From Rickettsiaceae bacterium (GTDB lineage Bacteria > Pseudomonadota > Alphaproteobacteria > Rickettsiales > Rickettsiaceae): DNA of 12,425 nucleotides. Position 1 is the first letter of the stretch. Each line of letters opens with the position of its first letter. The notes below the pieces were generated by a model, which was given only the letters and a program-made list of their open reading frames with translations, had not been told where the DNA came from and did not search any database. The DNA is taken from the NCBI GenBank assembly GCA_021741085.1, contig JAIOYM010000032.1:1-12425 (forward strand), given 5' to 3'. Position numbers and translations under genes: made by a program. Positions 6,505 to 12,425 of the stretch are shown here, in pieces.

Positions 6505-8550
6505 ATGCAACCTAATTCTTGCAAATATTCAACAAAATTTTACTTAGCTTTACTGTGCTTAGTTTTATTTTTGAATAATAGTAATGCTATATTAGCGTCT
6601 GATTTTGGCGGAAACTGTTCTTCTGCTGGAAGTATAGGCCCGAATCCAACTTCTTCATCAAACGATGCCTTATACAGCTACTTACAAAACAACATTTGCA
6701 TAAGCACTACTAGCTGCGCTGTAGACAACAGTAATCTAACAATTTGTGTACGTAACGACAATAACACAGATAATTCATGTGTACCTGATACATCTTGTAC
6801 CGAGTATAATTTGTCTTTAAATCAAAATACTGCTCTTAGTAGCTTCACTAATAATGCATTTCTCTCAACTGAACCAAATATAAAAAATACAAATGTAACT
6901 GTAACTCAAGTTGACACTAATGTTTGTTTGATGTTAGAAACAGTATTTGGAATGGAATCAGTGGTTTGTAAAACTACAACTACTACCCCTCCACCAAAAC
7001 CAGAAAATAAAACCTGCACAAATGTTGCACCTGTTTGTAATACTGATGCTGGACATAGTAAATCAATTTTTAATTTTTCTGGTAGAGCCATACAATGTCT
7101 TCGTGAAACTTTAAATGCTTCTTTTTTTGGTAATTCTACTTGTAGACAAGTTGAAGCTCCAATACTTACAAACGTAAGCCCATTTTTTGTTTTTCAAAAA
7201 TCTATAAGGACAGGTATTTTGGCAGCATTAGTATTATACATAGCATTTTTTGGCATAAAACTAATGTATGAACCTCAAAATAGCATAGATGGTGGTCAGG
7301 CTATAATGTTTTTATTGAAGTTGGTTTTGGTGCAATATTTTGCTATAGGAAGCCTACCTCAGTATTTTAATTTTGGTGATGTTACAAGTAACGGTGTTAC
7401 TGATATTGTTATGCCTTTGATTCTTAGTGCAATTTCTGAATTTTCTAACATAATGCTCCAGGCTTCTAGTACACCAGAGGGAAGTAATACATTCTGCTAT
7501 ATGGATACTAGCTCCTATGATGTTGGTTATAGCTATTACGCATTATGGGATAGTTTTGATTGTAGAGTTGGTTATTATCTAGGATATTACCCTAGTGACG
7601 TAACAGAACAAATTAGCTCAGATAATAATTTTCCTCAAAGTTGGTTTAAAGGCAATATGGCTATCTTCGGATTAATGACTGCCGCAACATGGATGGGAGC
7701 GCTAATTGTGTTAATTTGCATGCTGTGTTTTGTAGTGTTTTTATGTAAAATACTTTTTACTATTATAGTAGGCTTCATAATGTCTATATTGAATTTATAT
7801 ATTCTGGCCTATGTATCGCCAATATTCATAACAATGTATTTATTTCATTATACAAAAAATTACTATGAAGGTTGGAAAACTTTATTATTATCATGCTGTA
7901 TTCAGCCATTAGTTTTAACTGCTTACTTAACAATGGCGTTAACCTTTTTTGATCAAACAGTTTACAAAGAATGTGAATTTACTAGTGTGAAGAGTTCTAA
8001 TGGTAATAAGTATTATGTTATAGCAGAATCATCTGCTATCAACTCTGATTATAATGAGAATTGTAAGTCTAGCATTGGTTACATGATGTATAAACTCGCT
8101 AAAGGGGAGGGGTGGAATAAAAAAACTCATTTTCTTTTTAGCACTTATGAATTTGATTCATCTCAAATGGCTTCTGAAATAGTTTATTTAGTACTTTTTT
8201 TAGTAGTATTTTGGTTTTTACTTAATTCTATGATGAGTATTGCTGAAAGTATTTCAGGTGGTGTATCAATTGCTGAAGTGGCTAAAGGTTCGGGTGAAGA
8301 TTTCAAAAATGCCGCTCAACCTTTCAAAGATTTAGCTAAAGGAACTGCTAAGCTTGCTTTAGGAGCAACTGAAGTAGCGGCCAAACTTGGCTACAGAGCA
8401 ACTAAAGGTGCTGCAAAACTTGGCTATAGAGGTGCTGTAGGTGCTGGTAATCTAGCTTATAGCGGAATGAAATCTCTGGCTGGTGGCTCTAAGGGAGGCG
8501 ACGGTGAAGGGGGAGGAGCCAGTTCCTCGGATACAGAAGCTGACAAGTAA
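6505..8550 (+). CDS. TrbL/VirB6-family type IV secretion protein, first of cluster
   Basis: A 681-residue inner-membrane channel component of the type IV secretion system. A signal peptide (1-28 or 1-31; LALLCLVLFL core, NNSNA or ILA cleavage site) is followed by a Cys-, Ser- and Thr-rich exported region (32-225). Hydrophobic segments: about 237-256, 266-285, 386-447 (two or three helices), 459-482 and 558-577. The VirB6 core motif reads YVSPIFITMYLF.YTKNYYEGW (436-457, Trp457), then QPLVLTAY. The tail (603-657) has 11-residue repeats and ends in a Gly/Ser-rich stretch. Far longer than VirB6 of Agrobacterium (about 300), as is usual for Rickettsiales paralogues. Its size fits the second rvhB6 gene of Rickettsia, judged from memory. 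No Shine-Dalgarno before ATG 6505. Confidence 0.88.
   Translation: MQPNSCKYSTKFYLALLCLVLFLNNSNAILASDFGGNCSSAGSIGPNPTSSSNDALYSYLQNNICISTTSCAVDNSNLTICVRNDNNTDNSCVPDTSCTEYNLSLNQNTALSSFTNNAFLSTEPNIKNTNVTVTQVDTNVCLMLETVFGMESVVCKTTTTTPPPKPENKTCTNVAPVCNTDAGHSKSIFNFSGRAIQCLRETLNASFFGNSTCRQVEAPILTNVSPFFVFQKSIRTGILAALVLYIAFFGIKLMYEPQNSIDGGQAIMFLLKLVLVQYFAIGSLPQYFNFGDVTSNGVTDIVMPLILSAISEFSNIMLQASSTPEGSNTFCYMDTSSYDVGYSYYALWDSFDCRVGYYLGYYPSDVTEQISSDNNFPQSWFKGNMAIFGLMTAATWMGALIVLICMLCFVVFLCKILFTIIVGFIMSILNLYILAYVSPIFITMYLFHYTKNYYEGWKTLLLSCCIQPLVLTAYLTMALTFFDQTVYKECEFTSVKSSNGNKYYVIAESSAINSDYNENCKSSIGYMMYKLAKGEGWNKKTHFLFSTYEFDSSQMASEIVYLVLFLVVFWFLLNSMMSIAESISGGVSIAEVAKGSGEDFKNAAQPFKDLAKGTAKLALGATEVAAKLGYRATKGAAKLGYRGAVGAGNLAYSGMKSLAGGSKGGDGEGGGASSSDTEADK
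8311..8475 (+). repeat. Hendecad (11-residue) repeats in the VirB6-like tail
   Basis: Residues 603-657 line up in steps of 11: AAQPFKDLAKG, TAKLALGATEV, AAKLGYRATKG, AAKLGYRGAVG, AGNLAYSGMKS. The third and fourth units are also alike at DNA level (33-bp period, AAACTTGGCTA core at about 8383 and 8416), showing recent duplication. Eleven-residue periodicity with K/R and aromatic residues at fixed places is typical of amphipathic helices lying on membranes. Function here is inferred only. Confidence 0.7.
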
Positions 8551-8609
8551 ATTATTAAAATATTTAGATAGACAATATAACTTAGATTAGTTCAGAAGAC
8601 TTGACCCCA

Positions 8610-8632
8610 ATATCTCTTTGTGAAAGAGATAT
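8610..8632 (+). terminator. Hairpin in the spacer between the first two VirB6-like genes
   Basis: ATATCTCTTT (8610-8619) and AAAGAGATAT (8623-8632) pair perfectly over 10 bp with a GTG loop. The following bases are ATTTGTTG, a poor U-run. It may be a weak terminator, an RNA-processing site or a 3' stabiliser between genes of one transcript. It lies 60 bp after the stop of one gene and 88 bp before the next start. Confidence 0.45.
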
Positions 8633-8720
8633 ATTTGTTGCGACATATTCCTTTGTTTAACTCTGGGTTATATTAGTAGAAAGATAATAGTTTAAACCAA
8701 ACAATAAGTGTTATAAAAAA

Positions 8721-11603
8721 ATGTCATCAGAATCTCGTAGTAGCACCTTAAAGTTAATAGGCTTCATTGCCTTATTACTTATACCGGTTTTTTTAATTCT
8801 ATCATTAATAGGTATTGCTGGGCTTAATTTTAAAGATTTTACAACAACGGGGTGCATTTATCGTTATCCTCCTTCGAATTTGACTTATAATTCGACAATG
8901 GTGCCAACTGATCAGTATCAAATAAATGCTAATGGTAATTACGAGACAGTAAATGTGACTGAAAATAATGTGAACGTATTAAGACCCGATCCTGATGGTT
9001 ATGGAAGTTGGTATACAACGGGTATAAAAGTTAAGGCTAATACACCTATAACACTCGGTATAAGTGGTACGGTAAGCTTATGTCGAGGAACTTTGGTGAC
9101 TACTAACTTAGCTTCCGATAACAACAAAAATAGTAGCGGTTCTGTTATTCAATTACCAAGGGTTGAGGATAATCAAGCCACCTCGGATTTAATAAATATG
9201 GATCCCGGTATTGCAGCTAACGGAATACCCTTAATTTTTGATGCAAAAACTCCGCAGTGGCGAAATCTAGCTTATATCGAATTATATGATAACATACAAG
9301 TTACTGTATTGCCTAAAAATACAAGTAGTTCTGTCTCAGTTGTAGATGTTTTTGCAAGCCCAGATTTGATAAATTTGAAATATACTCAAGCAATAGATTG
9401 CTCAAAACAAACTACTACTTATAACCCAGTTTGTGGTCTATATACATTTTACAGCGGAAACATAGTCTCTGGATGTAATGCTGTAGCTGCTACTACTCAA
9501 GAACACAGTACTTGTACATCTTCCACCGATGAGTATAACTGCGTAAATGGTATACAATGTTTAAAGACGGCAGTATGGGATGGTAATCTTTTTAATTATT
9601 ATTGCTGTCCAGAGTGGTATGAATGCTTTTGGCACGAAAAATCTACCTGCTGCCCTTTTTTTACTACCAACACCACTACTACATATACAGAACAAACCAG
9701 CTCAATGCCTTATGCTTACTTATCTGATGGCTCAAGAACATTAAGCTTTGTAACTAATACTAGCGACCTCTCTTCGAACCTGTATACTGCTAAAACTTGT
9801 TCAACGGCAACCGACTATTATAGCGACCCTTTAAAATTTTGGGCAACAGGTGGAAACTATTTGTTATCAAGATTGGATGATGGCGCTACTGACATAAATG
9901 CTAGAGGTAGTACTTTTAATTTATCACCAGCACCAGATAGCAATAATATTATTTATTCTGGTTCTGCTCAAGTATCTTCTCAGACTGGATATTTACAATA
10001 TCGTTTTTACGATAGCGGTAATTTTTCTAACAACACTGGTGGTTATGTACTTACCTTAAAACAAACCAAATGCGTAAGAACAGACGGTGTTGTAGTAACT
10101 GATTCTGGATGCGACAATAGAGGCCAAATTCAATACGCTATAGTGAGTGGAAGCTCTGCTGTGGATAGTTCAAACACAATATACAACCTTCCACAGGTCG
10201 CAAGCGATAATACAGCTGAAATAACACCAGCAAGCGATGGTTATCTAGCTTTTCGAATATACAATAACACCGAAGATTATAAAAATAGTAGCGGATATTA
10301 TACTATATCAACCTTTGATCAAGGTAACGATACTAGCTTTAGTCCTTTGTTAAATAGATTAATCATCAGTTTAAAAACTCAAGTTTATAATGCGGCAAAG
10401 CTAACTTTTTCTAATATGGTTTGCTATCAGGCTACTGATAAAAGTTCTTGCGTAAACTTTTTTAATTACGTTAAGGCTTTGCTAACCTTGTATATAAGTT
10501 TCTTAGCTCTCCAATATATAATAGGTGCAAATAAAGCTCTTGATCAATATGATTTAATGATCAAACTTGTAAAAGTTATAATTGTTGCTGGCCTATTAAA
10601 CGATACAACTTTTAACTGGATTTTTAATACTTTTTATCCAATGGTTACCAATTTTACTGACAGCGTTATTAGTAATATTTCGGGATATGCGCCTTTCGAT
10701 ATTGCAACAGTAGAAAATAACCAAATTTACAATCCAATGATGTTTTTGGATGTGGTATTTTCAAGAATATTTTTTAGCAAAACCTTTATGGCTCAAATTT
10801 TAGCTACTCTGTCATATGGTGTTGTGGGTATTTTATATTTCCTTTTGGTATGTTTATCTGTTGCTATTCTGCTTGTTACATGTTTTAAAATGATAGGCGT
10901 TTATATAATGGCTTTTATAGCTTTAGCTATCTTGATTTCAATGACGCCAATATTCTTAACTTTCCTATTATTTGATTCCACGAAAAAATATTTCGATACT
11001 TGGTTAAAATTTATTTTTCATTTTGCATTAGAGCCGATAGTATTAATGGTAGGTGTAATTATTTTAGTGCAATTATTCACTATAAATTTAGACTTAGCTT
11101 TAGGTTATAGCGTGTGTTGGAAATGCACAATATTGTTTAGTATGCCTTTTTTAGGTGTAGGTTTATTAGAAGGAATAACAACTAAACAAATTTTTTGTGT
11201 ATATTGGTTTGGACCTTGGGGTATTGATCCAGTAAATTATTCAATGAACTATACTATGTCACCTTTTCTTAGTTTAAGCATGATATCTTTTGTGCTTTAT
11301 GGCTATATAGGGTTTAGTTCACAGATTATGAAAACTATTACTGGACTTTCGAGTCTGTTAACTGACGGTATGGAGAGAGGTTTCCACGCATTACAAAAAG
11401 CTACCATAAACTTAGGTAAAACAGCTTTATCGGCTGCTAAAACAGCTGGTAGTAGCCTTACAGGTATGGCAAAATCAGCAGCATCCAAAGAAGATGGGGG
11501 TAAAAAAGAGGATGGAAAAGAAAGTAAAAAAGATGGGGGTAGCTCTGAAGGTGGCAAGGCTGAAGAATCTAAGAGCACAGGGGATTCTTCAAAGCCTGAA
11601 TAG
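8721..11603 (+). CDS. TrbL/VirB6-family type IV secretion protein, second of cluster
   Basis: A 960-residue paralogue. An uncleaved-looking N-terminal helix (10-33) leads to a very large exported region (about 40-580), then the VirB6 membrane core: hydrophobic segments near 590-610, 615-630 and 680-860, with the motif MTPIFLTFLLF.STKKYFDTW (741-761, Trp761) and EPIVLM aligned to the first gene. The exported region contains SWYTTGIKVKANTP (96-109), resembling lectin-like beta-sandwich entries; a Cys-rich block (274-311); and two similar units, GYLQYRFY...NNTGGYVLTL (423-446) and GYLAFRIY...NSSGYYTIS (507-530). The tail (923-960) is a charged, Gly/Ser/Lys/Glu-rich disordered stretch. Likely same transcript as its neighbours. 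No Shine-Dalgarno precedes ATG 8721. Size fits the third Rickettsia rvhB6 gene, from memory. Confidence 0.9.
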   Translation: MSSESRSSTLKLIGFIALLLIPVFLILSLIGIAGLNFKDFTTTGCIYRYPPSNLTYNSTMVPTDQYQINANGNYETVNVTENNVNVLRPDPDGYGSWYTTGIKVKANTPITLGISGTVSLCRGTLVTTNLASDNNKNSSGSVIQLPRVEDNQATSDLINMDPGIAANGIPLIFDAKTPQWRNLAYIELYDNIQVTVLPKNTSSSVSVVDVFASPDLINLKYTQAIDCSKQTTTYNPVCGLYTFYSGNIVSGCNAVAATTQEHSTCTSSTDEYNCVNGIQCLKTAVWDGNLFNYYCCPEWYECFWHEKSTCCPFFTTNTTTTYTEQTSSMPYAYLSDGSRTLSFVTNTSDLSSNLYTAKTCSTATDYYSDPLKFWATGGNYLLSRLDDGATDINARGSTFNLSPAPDSNNIIYSGSAQVSSQTGYLQYRFYDSGNFSNNTGGYVLTLKQTKCVRTDGVVVTDSGCDNRGQIQYAIVSGSSAVDSSNTIYNLPQVASDNTAEITPASDGYLAFRIYNNTEDYKNSSGYYTISTFDQGNDTSFSPLLNRLIISLKTQVYNAAKLTFSNMVCYQATDKSSCVNFFNYVKALLTLYISFLALQYIIGANKALDQYDLMIKLVKVIIVAGLLNDTTFNWIFNTFYPMVTNFTDSVISNISGYAPFDIATVENNQIYNPMMFLDVVFSRIFFSKTFMAQILATLSYGVVGILYFLLVCLSVAILLVTCFKMIGVYIMAFIALAILISMTPIFLTFLLFDSTKKYFDTWLKFIFHFALEPIVLMVGVIILVQLFTINLDLALGYSVCWKCTILFSMPFLGVGLLEGITTKQIFCVYWFGPWGIDPVNYSMNYTMSPFLSLSMISFVLYGYIGFSSQIMKTITGLSSLLTDGMERGFHALQKATINLGKTALSAAKTAGSSLTGMAKSAASKEDGGKKEDGKESKKDGGSSEGGKAEESKSTGDSSKPE

Positions 11604-11610
11604 CTTGCTA

Positions 11611-11630
11611 AGTTTATAACCAAATAAACT
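11611..11630 (+). other. Small hairpin between the second and third VirB6-like genes
   Basis: AGTTTAT (11611-11617) and ATAAACT (11624-11630) pair over 7 bp around AACCAA. No T-run follows, so it is not a convincing terminator. It occupies most of the 47-bp spacer and is the second inter-gene hairpin of this cluster; it may affect RNA processing or be chance. Confidence 0.3.
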
Positions 11631-11635
11631 AAAAT

Positions 11636-11639
11636 AGGA
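11636..11639 (+). promoter_or_regulatory. Ribosome binding site supporting a GTG start
   Basis: AGGA lies 11 nt before GTG 11651, in a window where most starts lack a Shine-Dalgarno. It favours GTG over the next in-frame ATG at 11762, which would delete the signal peptide. Confidence 0.45.
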
Positions 11640-11650
11640 TTAAAAAAATA

Positions 11651-12425
11651 GTGAAAATAAAAAACTTCGGCACGTTTATAAAATTATTTCTGTTATATTT
11701 ATGCATACTATATTGCTCCACAAACAGTAGTATATTAGCTGATAATAGTCCAGACGATGCAATGGATGATGAAACTAAACACCCTAAGATAAAGGCCCCA
11801 TCATTTAATAATGGGGGTGTTACAGTATCAGGTTCTCAATCTGTAGAGCTAGATGGCAAATGGATATCTTTGGCTACTAATATACAAAATGGCAAAATGG
11901 TGATGTTGCAATTGTATGGAGACAGGGTCTATGAATTTCCTCGTCAGTACAAAGTTATATATCGAATCGATCCAAGATTTATAGAGCCTCAAATATTTGT
12001 GCTACAGTTTAATTATACAACAGGAAACTATGAGTTAATAAATGAAAGTGCTTTATTGTCTGAACTTTCTGGTAATGACAGTTTTGGTCAAAAGGCTAGC
12101 GCTTTAGCGTCTATTTTTAACAATACCCAATTGATACCAGTTAATGCTGGAGATGTTGTAAATATTCAACTTGCACAAAACGCACCCAATATATCAAATT
12201 TAACACCAAGTAGTCTTACTAGTGGCATGCTTGACATTTCTACCGCCTCAACTAATCTTTTGAATAAAATAATATACGTTAACAGTTCAACTATATGTGA
12301 GAATTACAAGATAACTAGTACAAATTATGGTTGTAGCAGTGGCGAGTATTTCGCAGTTCCAGGTAATAATGCCGATGGTTATAACCTGCTATATGGTAAC
12401 ATTGCGGATTCTAGTCTTGTTGATG
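11651..12425 (+). CDS. VirB6-like type IV secretion protein, 5' part only
   Basis: An open frame begins at GTG 11651 and runs uninterrupted for 258 codons to the window edge. Residues 1-30 form a signal peptide (KLFLLYLCILYC core, SSILA cleavage site) closely resembling the end of that of the first VirB6-like gene (NNSNAILA). The exported part contains LDGKWISLATNIQNGKM (67-83) followed by PRQYKVIYRIDPRF (97-110), a segment I associate with the N-terminal domains of the large rickettsial VirB6 paralogues. It also parallels the W.TTGI.V..N segment of the preceding gene. The membrane core should lie beyond the window, so the family call rests on the N-terminus and gene order. Spacing from the preceding stop is 47 bp, with an AGGA ribosome site. 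Confidence 0.8.
   Translation, partial: MKIKNFGTFIKLFLLYLCILYCSTNSSILADNSPDDAMDDETKHPKIKAPSFNNGGVTVSGSQSVELDGKWISLATNIQNGKMVMLQLYGDRVYEFPRQYKVIYRIDPRFIEPQIFVLQFNYTTGNYELINESALLSELSGNDSFGQKASALASIFNNTQLIPVNAGDVVNIQLAQNAPNISNLTPSSLTSGMLDISTASTNLLNKIIYVNSSTICENYKITSTNYGCSSGEYFAVPGNNADGYNLLYGNIADSSLVD

Noticed and set aside
8601..8633. TTGACC with downstream GATATA as a promoter for the second VirB6-like gene
   Set aside because: No -10 box lies at 16-18 bp, and the AT bases are accounted for by the hairpin arms.
11303..11623. Minus-strand open frame opposite the C-terminal tail of the second VirB6-like gene
   Set aside because: Its Pro/Ser-rich sequence is the complement of the low-complexity Gly/Lys/Glu tail.
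1..12425. CRISPR array, tRNA or rRNA genes, phage genes
   Set aside because: No regularly spaced direct repeats, cloverleaf-like segments, rRNA signatures or phage structural genes were found on reading both strands.

Overview
The window is AT-rich DNA that looks like a chromosomal segment of an obligate intracellular alphaproteobacterium of the order Rickettsiales, probably Rickettsiaceae-like. This rests on three things read from the sequence: a Tlc-type ATP/ADP (nucleotide) translocase, a run of very large TrbL/VirB6-family type IV secretion genes (a Rickettsiales speciality), and IS30/IS630-type insertion sequences, one of them decayed. Genus cannot be fixed by eye.

Region 1-1500 is a nested insertion-sequence island. 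A decayed IS630-family transposase (minus strand, two in-frame stops in its catalytic core, 5' part missing) is bordered by a 25-bp inverted repeat (39-63 and 1463-1487). Within it lies an apparently intact IS30-family element (about 352-1409, transposase on the minus strand). A separate 42-bp relic of an IS30 end forms the left edge of the window. The transposase gene contains a perfect 40-bp palindrome.

Region 1501-4523 is a minus-strand housekeeping/parasitism operon. A consensus promoter (TTGACA, 18 bp, TATAAT) leads into tlc (nucleotide translocase, 12-helix type), whose end overlaps by 8 bp the start of der (double-GTPase ribosome assembly factor). The IS island sits 13 bp beyond the der stop codon.

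Region 4400-6504 holds a divergent spacer, a tiny lipoprotein gene on the plus strand (55-60 aa) whose lipobox and C-terminal C..RPI.LN motif resemble VirB7, and a convergent minus-strand gene for a membrane-anchored DUF218/YdcF-like protein.

Region 6505-12425 is a plus-strand cluster of three VirB6-like genes (681 aa, 960 aa, and a third cut by the window edge after about 258 codons), separated by spacers of 170 and 47 bp, each with a hairpin. All have long exported regions; the two complete ones end in several membrane helices and a non-membrane tail. They would form part of the inner-membrane/periplasmic channel of the Rickettsiales vir homolog (rvh) type IV secretion system. No virB3, virB4 or first virB6 paralogue precedes them here, so the cluster appears detached from the usual virB3-virB4-virB6 arrangement. 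The small VirB7-like gene nearby would fit the same machine, but that assignment is an inference.
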